This document shows, one piece after another, positions 8,259 to 15,678 of a DNA stretch of 64,000 nt; the first letter of the stretch is position 1; each line of letters begins with the position of its first letter. The notes under the pieces are model-generated. The model saw only the letters and a list, made by a program, of their open reading frames with translations, searched no databases and was not told where the DNA came from. This DNA comes from Psychromonas marina (GTDB lineage Bacteria > Pseudomonadota > Gammaproteobacteria > Enterobacterales > Psychromonadaceae). The DNA lies in contig NZ_BSPQ01000001.1 of NCBI RefSeq assembly GCF_030161115.1, positions 310,001 to 374,000 of the forward strand. The letters run 5' to 3'. The position numbers and the translations under genes were made by a program.

Positions 8259-8490
8259 GTTTCACCTCTCAGCGAGTCACTTTCTTTGTTTGCTCGGTAA
8301 CCGGTAAGACCTTGCTCGTCTGCGCTCGTCGAGACGGGTTCTATTGCTATCAACAGTGGTTTCGCCTGTAGGCGAGTCACTTTCTTTGTTTACTCGGTAA
8401 CCGGTAATGACCTTGCTCGTCTGCGCTCGTCGAGACGGGTTCTATTGCTATCAACAGTGGTTTCGCCTGTAGGCGAGTTCATTTTCTTTG
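8259..8490. repeat. Tandem array: 100-base, 101-base and partial unit
   Basis: Unit 1 is 8259-8358, unit 2 is 8359-8459, and a third, truncated unit starts at 8460. Each begins GTTTC(G/A)CCT-x-x-x-x-GCGAG, runs through ACTTTCTTTGTTT and CTCGGTAACCGGTAA, then GCTCGTCTGCGCTCGTCGAG, and ends CTATTGCTATCAACAGTG. Units 1 and 2 differ mainly in the first 20 bases and by one inserted T. The unit start equals the type A hairpin repeat. Confidence 0.85.
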
Positions 8491-8542
8491 TACGGACTAA
8501 AGAAAACAGAACCAAAAGAAAACCGCCCATGCATTTTTTAAT

Positions 8543-8656
8543 CTAGCTAAATTAATTCCTTTTTAACGCACCAGTTCGGACCGCACATCCCTGTGCGTAA
8601 CCGAACTTAGCAACGGCATCCATGCCGTCGCTTGCTAAAGGAATTGATTGAGCTAG
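8543..8656. repeat. Cloverleaf-like inverted-repeat element, copy 1
   Basis: Outer arms 8543-8562 and 8637-8656 pair at 18 of 20 positions. Between them lie two hairpins: AGTTCGG..CGCACA-TCCC-TGTGCG..CCGAACT (8573-8607) and TAGCAA-CGGCAT-CC-ATGCCG..TTGCTA (8608-8637). The layout is an outer stem with two arms, like a small three-way junction. Copy 2 at 8904 is in inverted orientation. Confidence 0.75.
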
Positions 8657-8903
8657 AAAAATACAGATGGGATCCGCGCAGCCACATTGATTCTACTTCT
8701 AGTCAGGATTTGAATGAAATTAATATAACAGATTGATTTAAAATGAACTAAGTTATGGATGTCCCGCTTTATTTCTCGTTTTCTTTGACTGTTCAAAGAA
8801 TCTTGCTAATTCAGACTGCGAAACACGTTTCGGTTCTGAAAACGCCCCACTACTTTCACTGAACAGCGAGAAATGAGAATCAATGCGTACCCCCCCCCCC
8901 TTT

Positions 8904-9036
8904 CTATTTTCTTGCTAAGGCATGATTGCTTAGCAAGGATCGGCAGGGATGCCGATACTAAGCTCGATTCAGCACATGGATGTGCTGTACGAGCTGGTGC
9001 GTTATAAGCAATTTTGACGTGCAAATTAGAAAATAG
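8904..9036. repeat. Cloverleaf-like inverted-repeat element, copy 2 (inverted)
   Basis: Outer stem CTATTTTCT (8904-8912) with AGAAAATAG (9028-9036), and ATTGCTTA (8925-8932) with TAAGCAAT (9005-9012). Two inner hairpins: TCGGCA-GGGA-TGCCGA (8940-8955) and GCTCG..CAGCACA-TGGA-TGTGCTG..CGAGC (8962-8994). Compared with the reverse complement of copy 1, stems have changed on both sides so that pairing is kept. Confidence 0.7.
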
Positions 9037-9056
9037 TTAGGGCAGCCTTTCTTTTG

Positions 9057-9168
9057 GTTACTTTTCTTTGGCTGTTCAAAGAAAAGTAACTCGCCAGAGG
9101 CGAAATACTCACTAAAAAACACAAAGAATGCCTGCATTTACCAGACTAAAGCAAAAGGAAAGACCTGA
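9057..9168. repeat. Interspersed hairpin repeat, type B copy 3 (complete)
   Basis: Perfect 14-base inverted repeat GTTACTTTTCTTTG (9057-9070) / CAAAGAAAAGTAAC (9077-9090) with loop GCTGTT, then CGCC-AGA-GGCG, then the shared block with CACAAAGAATGCCTGCATTTA, ending near AAGACCTGAG. It lies just past the stop codon of the PHP-SMC gene. Confidence 0.85.
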
Positions 9169-9205
9169 GCCCAATATTTTTTGTAAACGACATGTTATTT
9201 AGCCC

Positions 9206-11860
9206 TTACTTAAAGCCATATTTTTCTTTTCTTCTATTAAATGCATCCTCGCCACCTTCAAGAATTTTGGCTGCAAGACTTTGAATATTTGGCTGATCTA
9301 TTGAGCCTTGATTCTGAATAGGCAAAGTTGCATTTTCATTCGTTGACTCCAAAACTCCAATCCACTCAGCGTCACCAAAAACAGGTATGTTTGCGTTATG
9401 AGTAGCAAAAATAAACTGTCTAGTTAGTTTGCCATCTCGCACCTGAGTAACAATTCGCTCTGCTATAAATGCGTTGTCGAGATTATCTTCCGGTTGATCT
9501 AAAAGTAGAGGATCTTGGTTATCAAGTAAGAGCATGTGCAATAAGGCTGTGCACTGTTGACCTGTTGATAATGAATCAAGTTTTTTATATAAAGGCTCAT
9601 CATTACTCGAAACATTCAACTCAATGCTAACCAAATCATCGATCTTAAACTCTTCAATTTCCATTATTTGTTTATTGCTGATTTTTGATAATCTGTCAGC
9701 GGTAGTGGAAGTCATCCCCCAATCTTTCTCTAATAAAGCAGCCTGTCCTTTCTTGATAGTCTCAGCTAATAGAGGTGCCGAGAACTCCTCTACTCCTTTC
9801 ATCCAAGAAAGTCTTCCCTCAGCGACATCAGATAAACGATAGCTTACGATAAGTTTTATTAATCCAAGTCTGTTTTTTTCTGCTGAGTAATTTACCTTTA
9901 TATTACCCTTTAACTTTCTATTCAGCCTTTTTACGCCCTTTTCAAAGGCGGTAGCTCTGTTGGTTTTTTTCTCAGACAACTCAGCCAGTAGCGCCTTTCT
10001 TGTTGCTATTTCTTTGTCCAGTTTACCTTGTTCATTTACAAGTTCCGCACGTTTGGGTTTTAATCTCTCGATATTTTTAATTAGATCCCGATATTGTTCA
10101 CCAATTTGTTTTCCAGTTAAACCTTCCACAGGAGCCAACTTTTTAAACTCTTTAGTGATGGAGTCTTCTTGTAACTCTATGCTTTCTTGAAGTTCTTTAT
10201 CAAGTAGTTCTATCTTCTGCTGAGAACTGTCTGAATCAAGTTCCATTTTTTCAATAGATAGATTGATGTTATCTTTTAATTCAACTAAGGCTAATTTAGC
10301 ATTTTCAAATATTGTTTTATCGGGAAATTCCTTAATCGACTCTTCAGTAATAAAGTCAGCGCATGGGATAGATTCAGAAAACTCTTTTAGTGCTTCCTTT
10401 AACGTTTCCATCTTTCCTGAAACAGTTTTGAAGGTACTTCTTTCCGACTCAACGATTGGTAATAGTTTCAATTGTTGCTCTATTCCAAGCTCTTTATACC
10501 TATTTTCATCTTCCTCGTGAGCCTTCAAGTCTTCCACATCAGATTCCATGCTAGAGACACTAGATGTTAAATCAGATATATTATTTCTTGTTGTAACTAA
10601 TGACTCTTTAACTGTTGAAATACCTGACTCTTGCTCAATTTTATCTGTATTTAGAAATCGCTCTACTACTTTTAGTTGTTCACTTGATTCTTTGGCGATT
10701 TCATGGATTTCATTTTGACCAAAGATTTCAATATCAGGTAATAAGTCTCTAGGAGAAAAAGTAGAAACAGATCCGCTTTCATCTTTTACTATCGGGGATT
10801 CACCATAGCGTCTTGATATTTTATATAATTTCCCATGTTTTACTGCTGATTTGACAGTCAATTCAGCGAATCCTGAACCAAGATTCTGCTTTATAACTTT
10901 AAGGTGCTGTGCTTTTGTTTCTTTACTAATAGGTTCAATATTTAACACATAACGAATTGATTCTATTAAAGTCGATTTACCTGTTCCTCTACCGCCTATT
11001 AAAGCATTTAAATGCTCGGAATAGTTGATATGAATTCCATCGAGAAACCCACCAACAAACCTAACAGCCTCTATTCTAGAGTAATATTTCTCTTTAATAT
11101 CAGAGTTGAGGCGAACACGAGATTCAGAATCTGAAAACGCTAGTTTAAATGAGGAAAAGCAAGGTTTTGTCATCTTCACCAAGCAAGTCGCATTTTCCTT
11201 TCTTAATGTTTCAGGATCTTCTATATCTTTAGCATTTATAATCGCAATATTTTTTTCACGCTTATAATCTGGATTTTTATTAAGAAGGATCTGGTGATTT
11301 GCTTGATCACCTTGCTCTTTAAGTGCTTCTAATGAAGTAGGGATTTGTGCAGCATGTAAATTCGGGTTTTTCCAAATGTTGTTTAATTTTTGTTTTAAAA
11401 CCCCGCTGTCATCTGTGCAATGTGCAGCATACACAAAGCCACCTTTATCTATAACGGTTGACAGAATAAAGTCTGCACTTTTAGTTGATGGATTTGTGCC
11501 GTTAGAAGTATCTATGTCAAACTCATATAAATAATTATTTAAAGTTTGAAGACTTGTATGTTCTGGGTATAAACAAACTAAATGTATTTTCTCACTAGAT
11601 GCAATTTCAAACCCAGGAAAGACGATGACTCCTTGAACATTAAAGGTTTCTTTGATTTTCACAACAGAATCAACATTGCCATGATCGGCTATTCCAACAA
11701 CTTTTATCGATTCCTCAAGGCAGACCTCTAATAATCTCTGATTGTAGTCATCTTCTGAAATATTCTGATTTTTCCCTCGGTACTGTATATAACTTGCAGG
11801 GTTTACTTGTAATGCGCACTTCCAGAATTTTGCCCTAGTGTGCTCAACAGCCATATTCAT
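9206..11860 (-). CDS. PHP-domain/SMC-like ATPase, Ppl/TrlF-type candidate phage-defence protein
   Basis: Start taken at 11860, where AAGGA sits seven bases before ATG; an in-frame ATG 20 codons upstream lacks such a site. The 884-residue product has an N-terminal PHP (polymerase/histidinol phosphatase) domain, about residues 10-240: ADH at 58-60, FEI with Glu85, AAH with His147. A split SMC/AAA ATPase follows: Walker A GGRGTGKST about 289-297, a coiled-coil-rich middle about 410-640, signature LSTGQQ about 764, Walker B LLLDQPED about 786, H-loop ATHN about 818. This architecture matches the single-gene Ppl defence system described by Gao and colleagues in 2020, and TrlF-family ATPases. Oddity: the first PHP metal motif, expected as HxH, reads QVN at 18-20, and the last (SDAH-like) reads AKDIE near 210-214, so metal catalysis may be altered. 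Role in this strain is inferred. Confidence 0.8.
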   Translation of the reverse strand: MNMAVEHTRAKFWKCALQVNPASYIQYRGKNQNISEDDYNQRLLEVCLEESIKVVGIADHGNVDSVVKIKETFNVQGVIVFPGFEIASSEKIHLVCLYPEHTSLQTLNNYLYEFDIDTSNGTNPSTKSADFILSTVIDKGGFVYAAHCTDDSGVLKQKLNNIWKNPNLHAAQIPTSLEALKEQGDQANHQILLNKNPDYKREKNIAIINAKDIEDPETLRKENATCLVKMTKPCFSSFKLAFSDSESRVRLNSDIKEKYYSRIEAVRFVGGFLDGIHINYSEHLNALIGGRGTGKSTLIESIRYVLNIEPISKETKAQHLKVIKQNLGSGFAELTVKSAVKHGKLYKISRRYGESPIVKDESGSVSTFSPRDLLPDIEIFGQNEIHEIAKESSEQLKVVERFLNTDKIEQESGISTVKESLVTTRNNISDLTSSVSSMESDVEDLKAHEEDENRYKELGIEQQLKLLPIVESERSTFKTVSGKMETLKEALKEFSESIPCADFITEESIKEFPDKTIFENAKLALVELKDNINLSIEKMELDSDSSQQKIELLDKELQESIELQEDSITKEFKKLAPVEGLTGKQIGEQYRDLIKNIERLKPKRAELVNEQGKLDKEIATRKALLAELSEKKTNRATAFEKGVKRLNRKLKGNIKVNYSAEKNRLGLIKLIVSYRLSDVAEGRLSWMKGVEEFSAPLLAETIKKGQAALLEKDWGMTSTTADRLSKISNKQIMEIEEFKIDDLVSIELNVSSNDEPLYKKLDSLSTGQQCTALLHMLLLDNQDPLLLDQPEDNLDNAFIAERIVTQVRDGKLTRQFIFATHNANIPVFGDAEWIGVLESTNENATLPIQNQGSIDQPNIQSLAAKILEGGEDAFNRRKEKYGFK

Positions 11861-12260
11861 ATATTCATCCTTAAATTTAACACCGAGGCTAGCTGGGCTT
11901 AATAACAGCTGAACTAACAAAACAATTTCTATAATAAATACATTATTAAAGAATAAACACTAACTTTCCCCATTATAATCAAACTGTAAAAACAAAAAAT
12001 GGCCTAAAGCTCGTTTTCTATTTTAAATCAATTTTTCTTACAAACTAGGCCCTCTTAAATCGCCAAAGCAACGACTCTGAATTGGCTCAGGTCTTTTTTA
12101 CTAGTAATAGATACAGCTTTAATTTAACTCCCCAAAAGGCAAAAGATCAGCCCCAACAAGCGCAGGCGAGCTAATACACAATGCAGCTGCGACTAGTCAC
12201 CGTAAAGCTTTCCCAAGCAATGAACTCATTTTAGTAAAGACAAACAGGATGTTTGGATTA

Positions 12261-12303
12261 GTTTTGGCTAGTGCATGGATGCACGTCCGAAACGGTACGT
12301 TTA
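12261..12303. repeat. Arm of the cloverleaf-like element (fragment)
   Basis: TTTTGG..GTGCAT-GG-ATGCAC..CCGAAA forms a hairpin (with one G-U pair) resembling one arm of copies 1 and 2, followed by ACGGTACGTTT, which resembles GCTGGTGCGTTA in copy 2. Confidence 0.45.
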
Positions 12304-12368
12304 AAATGCGTTTGTTGATTGGATTAGAAAGCGTCTCGGTGTGCCTTTTTCTTTGCTCTTTTATGTAC

Positions 12369-12421
12369 AGGTTTCTTTTGGGCAAACAAAAGAAAGTAAC
12401 TCGCCTACAGGCGAAACCACT
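12369..12421. repeat. Inverted copy of the type A hairpin repeat
   Basis: TTTCTTTTGGGCAAACAAAAGAAAGTAAC followed by CGCCTACAGGCG and AAACCACTG is the reverse complement of the unit at 5281-5342, with small changes in the arm and loop. Confidence 0.8.
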
Positions 12422-12568
12422 GCAAATAACAACCAGTAATGCCCCGACGAGCGATAGCGAGCTAATTCCAACGTTAGAACATAGAAGCTAATAAAAATAG
12501 TCTCAACGAGCGCAGACGAGCTATTCACCACACAGTTAAATCATCACCAACAACTTTCCTACAGGCAT

Positions 12569-12594
12569 AAAAAAAGGAAGCCGAAGCTTCCTTT
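12569..12594 (-). terminator. Intrinsic terminator of pnp
   Basis: AAAGGAAGC-CGAA-GCTTCCTTT, nine-base stem, with a U-run on the minus strand, about 40 bases past the pnp stop. Confidence 0.85.
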
Positions 12595-12634
12595 ATAAAA
12601 GTAATGTAAGACTCTTCATCGAAGAGTCACAAGA

Positions 12635-14740
12635 TTATTCAGCTGCAGGAGCTTCTTTCTTTTCCATTGCTTCTTTAATACTTAGACGTACACGGCCTTG
12701 GCGGTCTACTTCTAGTACTTTAACTTTAACTTCTTGACCTTCTTTCAAATGGTCAGAAACTTTCTGTACACGCTCTTCACAGATTTGTGAGATGTGAACT
12801 AGACCATCTTTACCAGGTAAGATGTTAACGAATGCGCCGAAATCAGCTAAACGTACAACTTTACCTTCGTAGATAGTACCAACTTCAACTTCAGCAGTTA
12901 GCGTTTTAATGCGGTTGATTGCATCATCAGCTTGCTCACCAGAAGTTGCAGCAATTTTAACTGTACCGTCATCTTCGATTTCAATCGTAGTACCCGTTTC
13001 TTCACATAAAGAACGGATAACTGCGCCGCCTTTACCAATAACGTCACGGATTTTATCCGTTGGGATTTTGATAGTGTGAATACGTGGTGCGAATTGAGAA
13101 ATCTCTTGACGACCTTCAGAAATCGCTTCGTCCATTACCGTTAGGATATGTAGACGTGCAGCTTTTGCTTGGTTTAAAGCAATTTGCATGATTTCGCGTG
13201 TGATACCTTCAATTTTGATATCCATTTGAAGTGCTGTAATACCAGCATCAGTACCCGCTACTTTAAAGTCCATATCACCAAGATGATCTTCATCACCTAA
13301 GATATCAGAAAGAACAACGAACTCTTCGCCTTCTTTAACTAGACCCATTGCAATACCAGCAACAGACGCTTTAAGTGGAACACCAGCATCCATAAGAGCT
13401 AGTGATGCGCCACATACAGAAGCCATTGAAGATGAACCGTTAGATTCAGTGATTTCCGATACAACACGAACTGTGTACGGGAATTCTTCAACTGTAGGCA
13501 TTACTGCTAATACACCACGTTTAGCTAGACGACCGTGACCAATTTCACGACGTTTAGGAGAACCAACAAAACCAGTTTCGCCTACACAGTATGGAGGGAA
13601 GTTGTAATGTAATAAGAAGTGATCTTTCTTCTCACCCATTAGGCTGTCGATGATTTGTGCATCACGTTGTGTACCAAGTGTTGCTGTAACTAATGCTTGT
13701 GTTTCACCACGTGTAAATAGTGAAGAACCGTGAGTACGTGGTAAAACACCAGTACGAACGTCAAGAGCACGAACGCTCTCAGGATCACGACCATCGATAC
13801 GTGGCTCACCTTTAATGATGCGCGTACGTACAACAGTTTTTTCTAAATCATGTAGGTATTCGCCTACTTGCTTAGCTACTAATGTTTCATCAGCTTCTAA
13901 TAATTTAGCTTTAACTTCTGAAGTGATCGCTTTGATTGCATCGTAACGATCGCCTTTATCACTGATTTGGTAAGCTTCTTCGAAACGTGCTTGTGCTTCA
14001 GTAGCAATCGCAGTATCTAATGCTTCGTTACGTGCAGGAGCAGCCCAGTTCCAAGCAGGACGTGCAACTTCTGCAGCGAATGCTTTGATTGCTTCAACAA
14101 CAACTTGTTGCTCATCGTGACCGTATACAACAGCGCCTAACATTACGTCTTCGCTTAGGATAGCAGCTTCAGATTCAACCATTAATACAGCGTTATCAGT
14201 ACCAGATACAACAAGGTTAAGATCACTTGTTTCTAATTCTGTTTTAGTTGGGTTAAGTAGGTATTGACCTTCTTTGTAACCAACACGAGCACAACCGATA
14301 GGACCGTTAAAAGGCATACCAGAGATAGAAAGAGCCGCAGATGTTGCGATCATTGCAACGATATCTGGGTTAACTTCTGGGTTGATTGAAACAACAGTTG
14401 CAATCACTTGTACTTCGTTTTTGAAACCTTCAGGGAAAAGAGGACGAACTGGACGGTCAATAAGACGTGCAATTAACGTTTCTTCTTCAGATGGGCGGCC
14501 TTCACGTTTGAAGAAACCACCTGGAATTTTACCTGCAGCGTATGTTTTTTCTTGGTAGTTAACAGTAAGAGGGAAGAAATCACGCTCTTGATCATCTGCA
14601 TTTTTACCAACAACAGAAACGAATACACACGTATCGTCCATGCTACACATTACAGCGGCAGTCGCTTGGCGTGCAATTACGCCAGTTTCTAGTGTTACAG
14701 TATGTTCGCCATACTGAAAACTTTTAACAATAGGAGTCAT
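12635..14740 (-). CDS. pnp: Polyribonucleotide nucleotidyltransferase (PNPase)
   Basis: 3'-5' phosphorolytic exoribonuclease, trimeric core and degradosome partner. 701 residues (E. coli 711): two RNase PH domains (about 10-215 and 310-540), KH domain with [13 protein letters not shown] near 560, and S1 domain with [26 protein letters not shown] near the end. The [12 protein letters not shown] loop is present. The gene has its own terminator and lies alone. In most gammaproteobacteria it follows rpsO directly, but here rpsO is 6.7 kb away with genes of both strands between. The 266-base upstream region is shared with the divergent gene at 15007; a -10-like TATACT with a GC-rich discriminator lies at 14791-14796. 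Confidence 0.97.
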   Translation of the reverse strand: MTPIVKSFQYGEHTVTLETGVIARQATAAVMCSMDDTCVFVSVVGKNADDQERDFFPLTVNYQEKTYAAGKIPGGFFKREGRPSEEETLIARLIDRPVRPLFPEGFKNEVQVIATVVSINPEVNPDIVAMIATSAALSISGMPFNGPIGCARVGYKEGQYLLNPTKTELETSDLNLVVSGTDNAVLMVESEAAILSEDVMLGAVVYGHDEQQVVVEAIKAFAAEVARPAWNWAAPARNEALDTAIATEAQARFEEAYQISDKGDRYDAIKAITSEVKAKLLEADETLVAKQVGEYLHDLEKTVVRTRIIKGEPRIDGRDPESVRALDVRTGVLPRTHGSSLFTRGETQALVTATLGTQRDAQIIDSLMGEKKDHFLLHYNFPPYCVGETGFVGSPKRREIGHGRLAKRGVLAVMPTVEEFPYTVRVVSEITESNGSSSMASVCGASLALMDAGVPLKASVAGIAMGLVKEGEEFVVLSDILGDEDHLGDMDFKVAGTDAGITALQMDIKIEGITREIMQIALNQAKAARLHILTVMDEAISEGRQEISQFAPRIHTIKIPTDKIRDVIGKGGAVIRSLCEETGTTIEIEDDGTVKIAATSGEQADDAINRIKTLTAEVEVGTIYEGKVVRLADFGAFVNILPGKDGLVHISQICEERVQKVSDHLKEGQEVKVKVLEVDRQGRVRLSIKEAMEKKEAPAAE

Positions 14741-14944
14741 TTTTTTTCCTTTAATAGTATTATTTTCATTTTGCTTTTTATCGCGCCCATAGTATACGTC
14801 AAAGGCTTTGCTTTAAAACATTTTTGCTGTTTTTTTTTAGGGTTAATAATCAGCCAATGAAATATAGCGTACTGTTAATTTTACGGTTTGTTTATTATTG
14901 GCACTTTAATCTATTTTTTTGCTCATTTAATTCTGATGGTTGGG

Positions 14945-14972
14945 TTGTGTTAGCCCTTTCAATGGGTATAAT
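14945..14972 (+). promoter_or_regulatory. Sigma70-type promoter of the 155-aa gene
   Basis: TTGTGT, 16-base spacer and a perfect TATAAT; the expected transcript start is about 28 bases before the TTG start at 15007. Confidence 0.6.
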
Positions 14973-15006
14973 CAGCTCCTACTCTGTTAATAGGAAATAG
15001 ACAAAT

Positions 15007-15474
15007 TTGTTTCGAATAGTTGCAATATTCATCACACTATTTTTATCTACTTCAGTCTTTTCTGACGTCGTAGAAAATAACTTATCGGTGCCTCAGGCAA
15101 AATCGATTGAGTTGATGAGTGACAACCAAAATTTGAACATGGCTATTTCTGATAGTTACGTTTTAGAAACAGAGTTAATAGAAACCAAAGACTCATCTCT
15201 ACAGCCAGTCTCTGATCAGCAAGGTGAATTAATTGATTTTATAACACCTCTTCGTGCAAATTTATTAAACTATAAACAGTTTCAGTCACCTGATTACATA
15301 TTTGTCTACGCATTATTAACTGCACAGCTTGATATTTTTGAAAATAATGAAAATACACTAGCAGAAACTCCTCCTGCTTGGTTTATGTCATTCTCTGGTA
15401 ATAGTTCTCGACTATCTGGCTGGAAAGAAAGTAATAGTTTATACACTGCCAAAAACACCTACCACCTTAGTTAA
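15007..15474 (+). CDS. Putative secreted protein of unknown function (155 aa)
   Basis: Not recognised. The start is TTG, with AGGAAA about ten bases upstream and a good promoter before it. Residues 1-19 form a signal peptide (MFRIVAIFITLFLSTSVFS), so the mature protein is probably periplasmic or outer-membrane associated. The mature part is acidic in the first half (ELIETKD, DQQGELIDF), has a hydrophobic patch near 95-110 (DYIFVYALLTAQLDIF), and a polar Ser/Asn-rich end. No cysteine follows the signal peptide, so it is not a lipoprotein. It lies between the divergent pnp and secD; about 200 bases separate it from secD. Confidence 0.6.
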   Translation: MFRIVAIFITLFLSTSVFSDVVENNLSVPQAKSIELMSDNQNLNMAISDSYVLETELIETKDSSLQPVSDQQGELIDFITPLRANLLNYKQFQSPDYIFVYALLTAQLDIFENNENTLAETPPAWFMSFSGNSSRLSGWKESNSLYTAKNTYHLS

Positions 15475-15678
15475 CCTCCTGCTTTTGGGTAAGTACTTTA
15501 CTTAAAACCCGTAGCAATATTATAAATTTATCGTTCTAACACCACTTTATGGGGTTCGTTTACGCTGAAATTTCTATGATGGAAAATATACATTCATCTA
15601 TTCAGCATCAATCGTTACTCCGTGGCTAATAATTTTATTTTACTACATGCATTCATTGTTATGCATGTTGAGGTTCCT

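Larger units (their letters stand above)
8199..9205. other. Repeat island (about 1 kb, non-coding)
   Basis: The whole gap between the DUF2061 gene and the PHP-SMC gene consists of repeats: a tandem array of a 100-base unit (8259-8490), two inverted copies of a cloverleaf-like element (8543-8656 and 8904-9036), an 11-base C-run and a complete type B hairpin repeat (9057-9168). Open frames inside cross element boundaries and are considered spurious. Confidence 0.75.
11861..12634. other. Gap upstream of the PHP-SMC gene with repeat fragments
   Basis: About 770 bases. The first 130 bases are AT-rich and must hold the PHP-SMC promoter. From 12150 the sequence turns into repeat debris: three GACGAGCG-x-AGACGAGC-like pieces (about 12155, 12443, 12504), one arm of the cloverleaf element (12271-12284) and an inverted type A hairpin repeat (12369-12421). 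The pnp terminator closes the stretch. Confidence 0.6.

Noticed and set aside
8126..9024. Open frames at 8126-8380 and 8806-9024 on the minus strand
   Set aside because: They run through repeat boundaries and the C-run; their peptides are just translations of the repeats (for example TRLQAKPL).
8543..9036. Cloverleaf elements as integron attC sites
   Set aside because: They end near GCGTTA-like words, but lack paired RYYYAAC/GTTRRRY core sites, have two inner arms rather than one long imperfect hairpin, and no integrase or cassette genes are near.
12197..12491. Overlapping open frames near 12.2-12.5 kb
   Set aside because: Both strands are open over the same repeat debris; the peptide KKVTRLQAKPL comes from the hairpin repeat.
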